Shown piece by piece: positions 28,535 to 42,037 of a stretch of DNA of 64,000 bases. The first letter of the stretch is position 1, and the number at the start of each line of letters is the position of its first letter. Under the pieces are notes generated by a model. That model worked only from the letters and a program-made list of their open reading frames with translations. It was not told the DNA's origin and made no database searches. The DNA comes from Posidonia oceanica (taxonomy: Eukaryota; Streptophyta; Magnoliopsida; Alismatales; Posidoniaceae): contig JAZBRS010000029.1 of NCBI GenBank assembly GCA_037176725.1, positions 43,968,001-44,032,000 of the forward strand. Direction: 5' to 3'. A program made the translations under genes and the position numbers.

Positions 28535-31463
28535 TAATATCAGCTAAAGGCTGGTCTTCTTTAGAGGTGGAAGGGGAGGCCTTGGTAGGGGTTTCTGTAG
28601 TGATGGGACCAGAGGGTTGGCTTGTTGTTGGGGGTTGGCTTGCTAGTGCAAATTGGCTTGTTGAGGGGAGTTAGCCTGCTGATGGGGTGGGTTCTGGGTG
28701 ACTAGGCCCTGCTACTAGTGCTATAGGCCTGTACACCCTCCCCGACCGCGTGACTTCCGCGCACATCTCTGTGGCATAGTCGTAGGGGATGCGGTGGGTA
28801 TCCCTGGTCAACTTGATTACCAAGGGAGCATGAGCTGTGAGCTCGAGAGTGGCTACGGGGGTGTTTGTTGGATGGTGGATGGGTAGGGGAGGCTATAGGG
28901 AAGGCTGCGATGGCCCTGGTTGGATCCTGGCTTGCAAGCAAATAGGGGATTGAGCCACGGGTTGCATGGTGGGCTTCGTGGCAGTGCGCTCCAGCTTGGC
29001 ATCCAGTTGGATCATATGAATTCCTGACTTGGAACCGGCGAGTACCGCATGATAAAGGGAAGAAGGAAAAGGCTCAAAAATATCCTGGATGAGATCCGAG
29101 GGGTCCACTACGGATGTAACAAACCCAGAGGAGAAGATGAAATGTACTCCTGAGGTCCCCACGCCTCCTGAGCCAGAATGCTCCGATAGGGGCTGGTGGA
29201 CAATGTTAGGATGGGAGGGTGCTACGCCTAATGTAGATGTAGATGCTAATGGAGGTATGGATGTGGATGCCTCCTGTGTATTGATCACAATGACCTTTCG
29301 GTCGATCAAATCCTGCATAGTGCTTAGTAGTGTAAAGCAATTATTCGTTGAGTGCCCCACGACTCGATGGAAGTTGCAGAAAAGACCCACACGATATCAC
29401 ACTGGAAGCGGGCTCGGCGGTGGGCGGATCTCAGGGAGAGTGAGAAGCGACACAACCTTAGAGAAGACGATGCCCAACGGTTCCACTAATTGAGTGAAGT
29501 GACGCTGATGCTGGTAAGGCCATCTCTGCCCTTAGTTTTGTCCTTGCTGGACTGGTGCGGTAGGGTAGACCGGTCGGACGGTGGTGGTGATCTATGGTGT
29601 GTGTGGTGCACTAGGTGTAGGTGCATATACTACCTGATTCAGGCCAGGCTGAGCCACCATGTGAATGGGAGCGATAGGGGAGTCAAGGTACACGACAGAA
29701 GGCTTCGGAGGATCCCTTCTCCTCAGGTTGTTGTTGTTGTTGCTGCTGTTGTTGTTGGTGTTACTGCTACTACCACTGTTGCTATTGCTGGAGGTGGTGG
29801 CCTACTTGGCGAAAGTAGAGAGTGCAGGGAAGTTGCCGCTCCACAGGGTGCTCTCCACACGAGTACCAGCCCGAATCAAGGATGCAAATGTGCTGACTGG
29901 CTAAATAGCAAGCAGAGCCCCAGTGGATGGCTGTGCGCCTCAGATCACAATCTCAATAGACTCCTCGTCCGAGGGTTTATCGCGAACTTGCAAGGCAAGG
30001 GCACACCAACGGCCGACGTACTCCCCGAACGGCTCGTTGGTTCTCTACTTGATGGCGACAAGGTCCTCGCACTTAGGGACCAAGTCGAGATTAAAGGAGT
30101 ACTGCTCCAGGAACACCCTACTAAGGTCGTCCCAAGTATTAATGGTGGCCATGTCAAGTGATGTAAACCACTTGAGGGCCGGGCCAGTGAGACTCTTCTG
30201 GAACAGGCGGATCAACAACCTGTCGTCAGCCTGAAGCTGAGCAAGGTCTCTGCAATACGCCTTTAAGTGGGCAATGGGGCAGCCCATACCGTTGTATTTC
30301 TCAAAGTCCAGGATGCGGAATTTCGGTGGGAGCACCGCCTCTGGAAAATAGCAGAGGTTCTGGAATTGGTAAGAGTGGTGGTCTGTGCCTTGCACTAAAC
30401 GTAGTGCCTTCTCCAAAACGGCAAACCTATTGTCGTAGGGGTCTGGATTTGCTGCCGAAGTTGATGGGGCAGTAGGGGCAGGGACCACAAATGCCAGCTG
30501 GGTTGCAACGAGGTGCTCCTTCGGATCCACCATCGCGTCGCCTAGTGGCACGACGTGATGGCCGGCGTATCCATGTGTGGGTGTAGTGTATGATGTGAGT
30601 GGTGCTACATATGCAGGGGAAGGAAAATGCTGATGCAGAGGGTAGGGGTTGGCATTATGCTGTGCTGTGTCTGGTGTAGCGTGTGGGAGTAGCAGCTGCT
30701 GGAATGGCATGGTGCCAAGTAGCGGGCTAGAAGGGTGCTGCGCTCCAACCAACCCGAGGGGCTAGCCAACAGGTGGCGGAGGGATACGCTGTGTAGTGAA
30801 AGGTGTGAATGCAGAGGGTAGAGGCTACGCCCCCATTACCGGAGCAGTGAGTAGCTGATGTAATGGCCGGGGTGGCGGTGCAGTGGAGAAAGCATGGAGT
30901 ATAGGAACAGGGTGCAGAGGAACCTCAGGAGTAGAGGGAGTCAAGGAGGGATGGATTGATAGAGCCATGCCCTGGAAAATCTGGGCAATCTCCATCAGGT
31001 GCCGATACAGCACTTCATGAGGCCTGTCGGTGGGAATGCTGACGTGCAGTGACGGTAGGAAACTAGACCCAAGAGGTAGGGACACAGATTGTCCAAAAGG
31101 TTGGGATCCAATGGCAGAAGTCGCCGCTGCAGAAGGGGTGTCAAAAGTGACATAGCCCTGGGAAAGTGGTGTTAGTGGTGCCTCCGGGGCACAGGTAGAG
31201 GACACCAAGATGGACTCGGTGACCGGGTCCGGAGGAGTCTGCCACTGCCTCACAGAGTAATGGGGAGGCACTTGTACCAGAGGGGGAGGCACTGATACGG
31301 AGGAAGTCAAAGAGAGCATCGGAGGGACCGAAATGGAAATCCCCTCCGGGTCAACAAAAAGTGAGGGCTCACTGGTGCGTTGGGCCATGGCTGACCGTGA
31401 GCGAGTGAGAACAAGGCTGCGACGAGAAGTAAGAGGACGGATCCAAGGAGGAGCTATCGTCAC
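28535..31463 (-). pseudogene. gag: Gag of element X, 5'-truncated and broken
   Basis: Three main pieces read on the minus strand. The N-terminal part is at 31463-30825, with RSRSAMAQRTSEPS matching the start of the other Gags. The Gag core is at 30752-30045 (PPKFRILDFEKYNGMGCPIAHLKAY). The zinc-knuckle part is at 29390-28893 (CNFHRVVGHSTNNC). Stops and frame changes lie between them. Codons upstream of VTIAPP are missing because the LTR B stub begins at 31464. Confidence 0.8.
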
Positions 31464-31766
31464 TGTAGACACCCCATTCTGACAGCCTAGAAGTTGGTGA
31501 TTTCTCCTGCAGGCTTGCTTGGACTCTAGGATGGCTCTCTTTTTCAGACCAACCCATTTCTACCCAAAACCAAACCTAAAACCCGACCGAAACCCCAAAA
31601 CCTCAACCCAAGCCTTTTTACACCATTTAAACCTTTTTTAAGCCCAAGCCCAAGCCCAATTCAGCCTTTCGCCTCCAGGGCATGTTGAATGCTGGCACGG
31701 GAAGCGTCCAACGTTGGACGCGCTCTATGCTAGCGTACAATGTTGGACGCGTTCTGCACTAGCGTC
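31464..31766 (+). repeat. Stub of a second LTR B, interrupted by element 2
   Basis: tgtagacaccccattctgac and the next ~300 bp match 23776-24065, including two dyad palindromes (near 31703 and 31735). Its left neighbour is the antisense gag of element X, so it looks like the 5' LTR start of an element that inserted into X; gtcac (31459-31463) would be its target duplication. Element 2 then inserted at 31767. The rest of this LTR should lie right of the window. Confidence 0.75.
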
Positions 31767-32449
31767 AGTTGACACCCCATTTTGACAGGCTTGAATCAGT
31801 TGGAATCTTCTGGTGACTTCTGGATCCAAACCTAGGTCAAACCTACACATTCCCTTTCATCCTTCTCTCCAAAACAAGCCTAAACATGACCTAAGATTAC
31901 ACCCCTTTCCCTAACCCAAAACTTATCCAAAAATCATAGGAAAACCCACCATTCCAACTTAGCAAACCTACCCAAACCCCTAGAAATTCTCAACCCAAAA
32001 CCACTCCCAAAAACCCTAGAAAACCTAGGTAAAACAACCCTTTTTCTACACCTCAAAACCCTTCCAAAACTTTCTCAAAACCAAACCAAAACACTAGGAC
32101 CAACACTAGAGATCCTAGGCTACACATTTCCCAAATTTCACCCCTTTTCAAAACCTCTAAACCCTCCATTTACCCAAATTATCCTTTTCTCTCTCCTCTC
32201 TCTCTCCTGATTATCCTCCTTCTTTTCACCCCCTTCTCTCCCTTTTTCGTGCCTGGCTGTGGGCCCCCCTTGTGTTTCTATCTCTTCTCAAACTTATTCC
32301 TATTTTTATCTTATTTTTAGCATTTTCTGTGACCTTCAAAAAATTATCTTCTTTCAACTCCTCTCTTTCCTCTTTATTCCTCCATTTCTCCCTTTTCCTC
32401 TTCCTTCTAATTTCCTTTTCCTTTCTCTTACTAAATCCCTAAAAAATCC

Positions 32450-33240
32450 TTAAAAACCTCTAAAACTCTAAAACAAGAGGAAAGCAAACCAAAACCCTAA
32501 AATAAATAATTAAAAACATTAAGCAAACAATTAAAAACTTAAACCTAACTAAATCTAGCCAAAATGGGAAATCAAGAATGCAACTTAAAAAATGCAAAAC
32601 AAACCAAAAGAAAATGTTGTAAGATCAAGGAAAAAACCAAAATGTAACCAAAACAAGCAGAAGTAAAAACCCTACTAAAAAATAATCAAAAACAAATCCT
32701 AAAAAGAAAAGAAAACAATTAAAGGAAAAAAAACACTAAGACAATCACTTAAGGAAAAGAGAAACCTAACTTAACAAATTTAAAAAGAATAATTCAAAAA
32801 CCTAACTAAAAGGAAAAACAAACAATCAAAAATCTAAAAACACTTAATTAAAAACTTAACAAGAAAACTTAATTAAAAAAAATATCTTAAAAGAACTTAA
32901 CAAACAAAAATAAAAAACAAATCAAAGAAGACTTAAGAAAAAAGACTAAAATCCAAAAATCTAAAACTCACTCTAATTAATCTAAAAACAAACTCTAAAA
33001 AAATCCTAATTAGCACCCCAAGTACTTAACAAGAAAAACATAATTAAAAAAAAAACAACTTAAAAGACTTAACAAACATTTAATCAAAATCAAAAACAAA
33101 TCAAAACAATGAAAATCCTAAAAACCCTAATCAAAACTAAAATCTCTCTAAACCTAATTAATTAACCAAAAACAATCATTAAAAAACTTAATCAAAGTCC
33201 TAACTTAAAACACAACCATTCTAAAAACATTTTCTATTTT
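32450..33240 (+). other. A-rich stretch of the LTR
   Basis: Nearly 800 bases dominated by A with short aacttaa/aaaacaa phrases, matched at 58040-58820, 51290-51980 and, reversed, 20600-21260. No stable ORF is present. It lies upstream of the C/T-rich block and the TATA-like site. Confidence 0.6.
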
Positions 33241-33685
33241 TATTTTATTTTTATCTATTTTATTTTTTATCCTTCCTTTCCTTCCTTCCCCTTTTTTCCC
33301 TTCTTCCTTTCTTTTTTATTTCCCTTTCTCTTTCTGGGCCCAGTCCGGCCCTTTTCCCCCTCCTTCCTTCTTTTCTTTCTTTCTTTTTTTCTTTTTTCCG
33401 CGTAGCCCGGCCCGCAGCCACAGTTGCCCGTCCTCCTTCCTCTTCCCTCCTTCTTCTTCTTCATCTTCTCCAGTTGCTTCCTCTCCCACTAGCTCTCCTC
33501 TCCGTTTGATTTCAAATCTCCCTCTCGATCCCATCAGCTCTAACTCGCACCTTCTTCTCTCGCGTCTCAGTGGCTTCTCCGGGGGCATTAATTGCTCGTC
33601 ACCTCCGTCGTCCTTCGCTGCAGCAGCCGCAGCCCACGCCGGTGAAGATTTGAATCCCAGCGCGCATCCCGTTCTCCTCCCGGCT

Positions 33686-33694
33686 GATAAAAAG
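33686..33694 (+). promoter_or_regulatory. TATA-like promoter element in the LTR
   Basis: gataaaaag within cggctgataaaaagcctc is kept in the element 2 3' LTR (59273-59281) and as ggataaaaagcctc in the more diverged solo LTR (52478-52486). It sits where the A-rich and C/T-rich region gives way to the GC-rich transcribed-looking part. A start site about 30 bp downstream would make the rest of the LTR the R and U5 regions. Confidence 0.5.
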
Positions 33695-35029
33695 CCTCAG
33701 CTCCACTCCTTCTTCCGCCTTTTGTCGTCCAGAGAGAGTGAGAGCATCCAGAGCCCTGAGAGCACCCAATTCCCTCTTCTCTTCCACTGACATCCAGCAC
33801 CCTTCTTCCTCCTTCATTTCAACCCAACCAGACCTCCAACAACCCAGCAAATCTTTCCCAATTCCGCCCCCAATCTCCACCAGAATCCCAGCATCACAGC
33901 CCTCCACTCCACTCTCCAATTCCACCCAGCATTCCCCCCTGAACACCCTGAAACCACAACAGCAACCCAACACCACATCTTCAAAAATTCCCGACACTGC
34001 AACCTACTAAACCTTCCCAAATTCCCCCACCAAACTCGCCTGAACACAATCTTCAAAACCCACCTGAGCTTCAGCTCCAAGCCTCACCACAGACCAGACC
34101 TACCACCACAAACACCTACCCCCTTCTCTGCCAAAAAATCACCATACCTGCAAACTCTCTCTCCAGCAATCCACAGACCAACTTAAACCCTCCTACACTC
34201 ACCTACCCTCCAGCAAGTCGCCGGTACCCTCCGGCTGATCCAGAAGGCAGCAGACAGTCACCCCCACCGGCTGCTGTCTGCAGTCCACCCAAAACTTCGA
34301 ATTTTCACTCCGGTCCGTAGAGCTTCACTCCGAGCATCCAGGAAGCTCCGGAGTGCATCACTGATCCGGTCCCGACCTTCCCGAGCAGTCGACGACGCCT
34401 GCACCAGCCGGACGATCTCCGCCGACTACCACTGAAGCACCGGATGTCGGGGGGACACTCCAGACTGCAAAACAGGTGTTCCTCTGCACCTTTAGCTTAA
34501 TTTTTCTCCGTTCTTTCTTCCTAGCCTCTTAGACTAGGATTCCAGTGCCTTCCTCGCCGAATCAACGCCGCCGTCTGCTTTCTTCTCCAGCGAGCCCAGA
34601 TGCCGTTCCGCCGCTTCGGTCTGCAAAACTCCGCTCCGACGGTTGTCCCAGGTCCGCACGACCTCCAGGAGTACGCCGGTGCCTTCAGATCGCATCGACG
34701 TTGCGTCGATCGCCCGGACTATCTTTGAGCAGGTCTGCTACACTCCGGCGTCCTCTCCAGCCTGCTCCAGGTACTGTCACGGCTCGCCGGACGTCGCCCA
34801 AGCTCCGTCTGCCTCTGGAGAGCATCGCTGACCGGTTAGTTCCTCACCAGCCTCCCCCCTTCGCAGTTCCCGGCCACTGGTAGCCATCTGCTACAGTGGT
34901 CGCCACTGCTGCTTAACACTGTTCCTTTATTTTTCTTTACCATGCTATTTTGTTAACAAATTGCATATCTGCCTTGTTTTTCTACTTTATTGCATTCTGG
35001 TCCTGCCTCTGTTAAAATTCATTTAATTT

Positions 35030-35860
35030 CGCATTAAAATCTTATGATATTGCATGAAAAACTTAAAAAATTGATTAATTGCATGTTAGTCCTTCTACAG
35101 TGTTTCTCTTTAGTGTTTTTTTTAAGTTCTGGTCCTCTAGTTCTTTATTATTACATGTTAGTCTTGCCATCAATAATCTGATTTAAGGCTGGTATTTTAC
35201 CTTGATAAATTGCATTTTTAGTCCCTGCTTTCTTCCTTATTTACAGTTTAGTCCTCTGATCTGTTAACTTAGGTTTTTATTTTTCAATTTATCTTACTGC
35301 ATTGCATCATTTCCCTCATATTTTCTGATTTTTGCATATAGGTCCTTCATCAATGCACAGCATACATTTAAATGCATATGCACTTATAAAATTACATATA
35401 GGTCCTCTACATGTCATTTAAATGCATATTTCGCTTGTAAAATTGCATTTTTGACCCTACATGTTTTAAAAATTGCACATAGGTCCTCTACATGCTTATA
35501 GAAATCATTTAAATGCATATTTTGCTTATAAAATTGTATTTTAGACCCTGCATCTTTGAAAAATTGCATATAGGTCCCCTATTTGCATTCCCAGACCACT
35601 AAGACTACTGTTTTGCTTGCAAAATTGCATTTTGGATCCTATTAATTTCAAAATTGTATGCCAATTTACCATATGATTTCAAAACTTGTCCTGATGCATG
35701 TTTACCTTGTAAAATTGCATTTTCAACCCTGTATTTTGCAAAATTGCATTCAGACCCCCCAATTTTCAAAAACTTTGCATAAAAGCCCCTAGCTTTTCAA
35801 AATCCTTGCATTTAGACCCCCACTTTTTCAAAAATTGCATATAAGGTCTCAGTTTTCTGA
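35030..35860 (+). repeat. Degenerate repeats of aaattgcatataggtcct type in element 2 LTR
   Basis: The phrase aaattgcat plus taggtcct or tttagaccct recurs every 50-70 bases, with clear neighbours at 35395, 35470, 35555 and 35630. The 3' LTR has the same segment at 60640-61440 with one unit fewer near 60960-61030. Not coding. Confidence 0.6.
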
Positions 35861-36619
35861 AAAATCATCCCTAAGTCTTTTCTTGCATTCTGCATGCATT
35901 GCACTCATGCATTCTAGCATTTGGCATTCCTTGCACACACTTAAGCATTCCTAGCTCCCATTCACATGGGAAGACCTGTTGTGCACACCCCTAGGACCTC
36001 TTGTACACTTAGATCCGTTCTTCTCCCTTGTTCTGGCCCTTCTGCCTTGAAGCTGGGATATCTTCAGATCCGGCCATTGGATCTTCTCAATCAAGCTACC
36101 TGGATGACCCCAGCGGAACACTCTTCAACATGGACCAAGCAGATTTCAGATCAGGCTTCAGATTTCCAAGATAAGTCCTCCTGAACCCTTGCACAGCATT
36201 CATTTGCATGCCATTTGCATTCCTTGCATTGTTTTTGCTTTCTGATTTCTCGAGCATGTAGAATAGGACTTCCTCTTCTTATCTATCAACTCTGCTTTCT
36301 CTTTTCACGTACTCCCAGTGTTTTGTGTTGTGTCTCCTCTGGATTCACCACTAATTGCGACTTTCTTTCCCCTTTTCCACGATCCGATCGCATCGCGAGC
36401 TCTTGGCAGCGTGCGAGACACATCGTGGGACATTTTGGTGGGAAACAGTCACAAAACAGTGGTAATCCTTCCACTTGTTTCCCTTCCCCTTTGTAGGTCT
36501 TCACACCTACTTTGCGTGGTCTTTAATCGACGCTCGTTCTCACACTTGTGCTGTTTACCTCCCCTTTGCTTCTCCGGCTCTTTTTCTTAGCATTTGCATC
36601 TGCATGGTTTCATCGATGC

Positions 36620-37130
36620 TTTATTTTGCCTGCTTTTGGCACCGTTTTGCATGCCCGCTTTGCTTTTGGCACCGTTTTGCGTGCCTGCATTGCTTTTGGC
36701 ACCATTTCGCGTGCCTGCTCTATTTTTGGCACCGTTTTGCGTGCCCGCTTTGTTTTTGGCACCGTTTTGCGTGCTTGCTTTGCTTTCGGCACTGTTTCGC
36801 GTGCCTGCTCTGTTTTTGGCACCGTTTTGCATGTCCGTCCTGTTTTTGGCATCGTTTTGCATGCTCGCTTTGCTTTTGGCACCGTTTCGCGTGCCCGCTC
36901 TGTCTTTGGCACCGTTTTGCGTGCCAGCTTTGCTTTTGGCACCGTTTCGCGTGCCTGCTCTGTTTTGGCATCGTTTTGCATGCCCGCTTTGCTTTTGGCA
37001 CCGTTTTGCGTGCCATTCTTATTTCTCGCACTGTTTTTCGTGCCGTTCTTGTTTCTTGCACCGTTTTGCGTGTCGATCTCGTTTTCTTGCACCGTTTCGC
37101 GTGCCGTTTTTGTTTCTTGCGTTGTTTTGC
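36620..37130 (+). repeat. Tandem array in element 2 LTR, ~30-bp monomer
   Basis: About sixteen copies of a 30-bp unit reading ctttgcttttggcaccgttt then tgcgtgccc. It takes the same place as the 271-bp-unit array of element 1 and shares the core cgttttgcgtgcc, but it has simple monomer order without the 271-bp superstructure. Confidence 0.8.
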
Positions 37131-37799
37131 GTATTTTACGTCGTTTTCTCTTGCATGTCGCCTGCATTGCTTGGTTTTACCGCCATTTTACTTTTCTGCT
37201 TGCATTTGCATATAGGGCAGTGATGCTTACTGCCTAGAGTTCTCAAGAGCCAGGTTTCGCCCGGTTCGGAACCCAGACAGCGTTGCTGAGCACTTAGACT
37301 GCACGTTTACTTCCCTGCATTGCATCCCACCACTTAGAGCACACCTATGAGCATTCATTCAGGCATTCATTGGCATTTAGGCATTCAAACCTGCATTTCC
37401 CTGCGTATGCGAGCGTAAGCCTTGAAAGACCGATTCTCGGGCGTGTCGGGGGTGCCTAACACCTTCCCCGCATGTAACAAGAGTCCTTGCCCAATCTTTT
37501 GGCCTGCAATGACCATATTGCCCTTATCCTAGGCATGAGTCATATCATTTGCATTCATTTGCATTTATTTTCTTTTGCATTGCTTTGCATTGCATCTTTT
37601 GCTTGGTTTTACGTGTTAACTCACGCATTTCCCTCGGTTTTCCTTGTCTCCCGATAATAGACACGGTGGCGACTCTGAATTGTCTTATCTTCTTCTTTTC
37701 TTATCTTTTCTCCCCTGTTTTAAGTGTTTTCGAGTTGAGCCCTCCTCCTCGGACATAGCCGCTAATAGTAAACCTGATTCTGATTGGGATTACTACAGT

Positions 37800-37818
37800 G
37801 GCGACTCTGCTGGGGATG
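37800..37818 (+). other. Primer-binding site of element 2
   Basis: tggcgactctgctggggat starts two bases after the LTR end and differs from element 1 only at the last base. The first 11 bases also occur inside the LTR at 37667. Confidence 0.75.
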
Positions 37819-39085
37819 CTAGACTCTGGCTTTCGCCTTCACTTTCGTTCACTTGGGATTTGCTTTCTTTGTTTGCCTTTGTGTCCTTTGCCTGTTTTGG
37901 TCGCTCTTCTGTGCAGACTCCTAACGAGTCGCCTCGTGGCTACTCCACTCAGGTTTTGCACCCCCTTTGCCTTGGTTTGCGCTCTGTTTTGCCTCTGTTG
38001 TTTGTTTACTTGGCTATTTCCTTGCTTCTGCTCTTATTTGCTTTACAGTTTGCCTGACTTTATCTTTCTTCATCTTGCTTACTTATTATTGCTTTATTTC
38101 CTGCACAATGCATGTCTACATACTTGTTTGGCAACAATGCATGCTTTTTGAATGATGAATGCTTTCTTTTACACATTTGCTATGTCACTACACACGCACA
38201 TGCCCTGTATATATGCCTTTTGACATGATGAATGCTTTTTCTTCACTATTATGCTCACAAACACTCGCACATGCCATGCACTTGCCTTTTGCTATGTTGT
38301 ATGCTGTCTGCTTGCCATATTTGACTGATTTTCTTCCCTTTCGCACATGCCATGTCTAGGATAGTAAAGACTTGTTTGCTCTCCCTGTGGTTAACTAAAA
38401 ATGGCAAGTAAAAAGAACTTCTAGGAGCAACTAGAGACTTCAAACAATCCTTCACCCGCTTGGGTTAATAAAACGCGCAAGATAAAAAACTTTAAGCATT
38501 TGCATAAGCATCATATAGGGCATGCATTCTTCTCATCTGAGTCTACCTACTAGTTTGCGAAGGATGGTCCCGACCCCTTGTTCCACCGCTTTTGGCATGG
38601 GTCAAGTCAGTTGGTCTGTCCCCCCTTTGTCCAAGGGTCGTGTCGGTGTAGTGGAGTGTACTACCCATGCTTTGGCGGGGTCAGGGCCACCAACACACCA
38701 CCCTGTTATTTCCTCAGCTTTGGCTAGGAGTTTGACAGGGAGCCTACTTTTTCTGGCCTGAGTCGGTGACCACCTACTAGGATACACTAGATAGGTGAGG
38801 GGGGCATACTAGAAAGCATGCATATCATTCATGCCATATAACTTAACTCATTTGCATCTGTCTTTCAGTTTCTAATCCTTGTTTGTCTCTGTTTGTGTCA
38901 CCAGTGATCGGTAAGCGAGTTCCCCTTGCTGGAGCTTGAGTGCCGACCCTTTCTGACACCCCTATTGCGACCTTGTTCGCGACCATTCCCCTTCTGAGCT
39001 ATCCGCCTTTGCGACGATAGCTCCTATTAGTAATCGCCGTTTGCATACCCATCGCAGCTCTGTTCTCACGCGCTTTAGGTCAGCA
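37819..39085 (+). other. Untranslated leader of element 2
   Basis: Collinear with 4640-5949 of element 1, including the donor-like ggtaag at 38910. No gene. Confidence 0.65.
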
Positions 39086-42037
39086 ATGGCCCAGTACGTC
39101 AGTGAGCCTCTCTTCACTCCTGTCACGGACGGTGTTTCCGCTCCGGCCCCTCCGGTTGCCCCTTTTGTCCCTCTTGTTCCCCCTACGACGCCAAGGTTTC
39201 CTCCCCTGACGCCTCTAGGATCTCAGTATGTCTCGGGATAGTGGCAAGCATCTCTTCCTCTGGATCCGGTCACCAAGTCTATCTTGATGACCGTTACTCG
39301 CATTTCGGAGACGCCATTGCCCCCTCCTTCCTAGGGATACGTCGCCTCTGACATCCCTCCTACCACTGCTGCAACTTTTGCTATAGCGCCTACTCCTCTC
39401 GGACAGTCTGAGTCTGTGCCATTTGTCTCTCAATCCTCGCCGGCACTGCACTCCAGCTTTCCTACTGACGAAACGCCTGAGGCTTAGTACCAGCATCTGA
39501 TGGAGCTTGCCTAGAGACTGTAGGGCATGGCTCTATCGGTTTGTCTCTCATCTGCTCCTGTCGCTCCTGAGGTTCCTTTGAGGCCAGTTCCTGCATTTCA
39601 TGCATCTACCTCCACACCTCCGCCTCGACCATCGTCTCAACCACTCACGGTTCCGACGATAGGGGCCCGGTTACCGCCTCCTTCTGCACAGCACTTAGCA
39701 TAGCATGCTCCCCTTCCTCCTGGTGGTCAGTCCTTTGGGCTGGCTGGAGCCCAGTACTCCACTAGCTCGCTGTCTGGCGCCCCGCTTGCACAGCAACTGG
39801 TGCTCCAGCATCCTACCCCTCCCACAGCACAGCATGTTTTTTACCCTCCTTCCTTGCATCAGGCCCAGAACCCCGCATTCATCCCTGCATACACAGTTCC
39901 CCAGCATGGATACGTCGGCCATCCCGTTGCCCCACTAGGCGACGCTATGGTAGATCCGGAGGAGCACTTAGGTGCGACCCATTCGGCGTATGTGCTCACT
40001 ACCCCTGCCAATCCCTCTCTTGTGGCAACAAATCCAGACCCCATCAACAACCGGATGGATGTCTTGGAAAAGGCACCACGACTAGTGCAGGGTACTGAGC
40101 ACCAGACCTACTAATTTTGGGACCTCTGCTACTTTCCAGAGGCGGTACTCCCTCCGAAGTTCAAAATCCCGGATTTCGAGAAATACAATGGTAGGGACTG
40201 CCCCGTAGCACACCTGAAGGTGTATTGCGGTGATCTCACTCAGCTTCTGGCTGACAAGAGGTTGCTGATCCGCCTGTTCCAGAAGAGCTTGACTGGGCCG
40301 GTACTCAAGTGGTTCACATCGCTTGATATGTCGGCCATCAAGACTTGGAACGACCTCAGTCAGGCATTCCTGGAATAGTACTCCTTCAACCTCGATCTAG
40401 TCCCAAAGCGGGCAGACTTGATCGCAATTAAGCAGAATTCCAGCGAGCCGTTCAGGGAGTACATCGGCCGCTGGCGCGCCCTTGCCTCATAAGTCCGAGA
40501 TAGACCCTCTGACGAGGAGTCTATTGAGATCGTTATCAAAGGGGCGCAGCCATCTCTTGGAGCTCTACTTAGCATTCAGCCAGTCACTACTTTTGTTGCA
40601 CTTATCCGAGCTGGAGTGTGCGTAGAGAGTTCTTTGCAGAGTGGCAACTTCCTGGCTCTCTCTGCGTTTGCTAAGCAGGCCGCGACCAGCAGCAACAGTG
40701 CCAACAGCAGTGCCTCCAACAACAACAGCGGCAGCAGCAACAACCGACCAAAGAAGAAGGACTCGCTGAAAACCGCTGTTGCATTCGTCGACTCCCCTGC
40801 TGTGCCTGTTCACTTGCCATCCCGGCCTACCCCAACTCAGATGGTGTATGCTCCTGCACCTAGGAATCCACCCACACCACAGATCACAACCACCGCTAGA
40901 CTGGTCTACCCTGCCGCACTGGTTCAGCAAAGCTCATACTAGAGGCAAAGAAGGCCACCCACTGAGAAGCGAAAATTCGCCCCACTAGTGGAACCGCTCA
41001 CGGTCATCTTGCCGAAGGTTGCATCGCTCCTGAAGTTCCCAGAGGTTCGCTCGCCCCCAAATCCTTTGCCGCATTGGTTTAAGGCGAACCTCTTCTGCAA
41101 TTTCCATCGAAGCGTCGGGCATTCGACGGACAATTGCTACTCCCTGCGGAATGCTATTCAGGATCTAATCGAATCGGGAATGATTGTGATTGACACGCAC
41201 GAGGCATCCACTCAAGCACACATACATGCATCTGCACATTCAGCTGTTCCCCCTCATTCTGGCATCATCCACCAACCCCTACCGGAACACACTTATTCGG
41301 CAGGGACTGGAACCTCAGGCATTCACTCTGTCTTTCCTTCTGGGCCTACTACCTCTATTGTAGACCCTTCTGATCTCATTTCTGATATCTCTGAGCCTTT
41401 CCCTATCAATCTCTACCTTGCGGCAGTTGCTGGCTCCGAGTCGGGAGTTCACACGATCTGACCGCATGCCAGGCCGGAGCACCCCTTTGCGCCCCCTGCT
41501 GTGCTTCCTCAGGCTCAACCCCCTGTACACCTCCTAGCTAGAGCCCAGCCTAGATCCCCTGTCCACCTCTTAGGGTAGCCTCAGTTAGAATCCCCCATAC
41601 ACCTTCTAGGCAGACCTCAGCCAGCCCCTGCCTTCCCACCCCAACAACCTTACCATTTAGATAGACCTCAATACCCAGTAGGTCCCCCTGTAACCCCTCC
41701 TATGCTTGCAGCACGTGCTCCAGTAGTTATTGATTTAACCCTAGACACCCATCGCGTCCCTTACAGCTACGCCACAGAAATGTGCACAGAAGTAACGCGA
41801 TCGGGGAGGGTCTACAGACCCCCAGCACCAGCCATTAGGTCAAATCACCCTAAACCTGCTATGCCCCCACCCTCTAACCAACCCATAGTAGACCCAACCT
41901 CAAACCAACCTGTAGCAAGCCAAATCCTTGCCCAACCTGTAGCAGCCCAATCTCCTGCCACTACCCCTTTAGAGCTTGCCAAAACAATCTCTCCTGTTGC
42001 CAAAAAGAACCAACCCAAGGCAGACATAACCTCCCAA
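39086..42037 (+). pseudogene. gag: Gag of element 2, broken by many stops
   Basis: It starts at the conserved ATG (MAQYVSEP) and is collinear with element 1 Gag through the core (about 40150-40560) and the zinc-knuckle variant (CNFHRSVGHSTDNC, about 41098-41140). In-frame stops where element 1 has Gln include 39239, 39332, 39485, 39512, 39521, 39701, 40112, 40376 and 40490. Further stops replace Arg codons near 41459 and 41578. At the gag/protease junction it has CAA (42035-42037) where elements 1 and X have TAG. Confidence 0.85.

Larger units (their letters stand above)
27153..31463 (-). mobile_element. Element X: antisense gag-protease remnant
   Basis: On the minus strand it carries gag then protease of the same superfamily as element 1 but clearly diverged in sequence. 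It is joined at its gag end (31463) to the start of an LTR B on the plus strand, and at its other end to a truncated LTR B. Neither an LTR nor a pol of its own is visible. The bases 27153-27240 between LTR B and the recognisable protease tail are unassigned. Confidence 0.8.
31767..37798 (+). repeat. 5' LTR of element 2 (~6.03 kb, complete)
   Basis: The start reads agttgacacccc where other copies have tgttgacacccc, so the terminal T appears mutated. It ends gggattactaca before the primer-binding site. Parts in order: a C-rich 'aaaaccctag' region, an A-rich stretch 32450-33230, a C/T-rich block, a TATA-like site 33686, a GC-rich part to about 34850, T-rich degenerate repeats 35030-35860, a tandem array 36620-37130 and the conserved 3' block 37428-37550. 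No gene. Confidence 0.88.
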
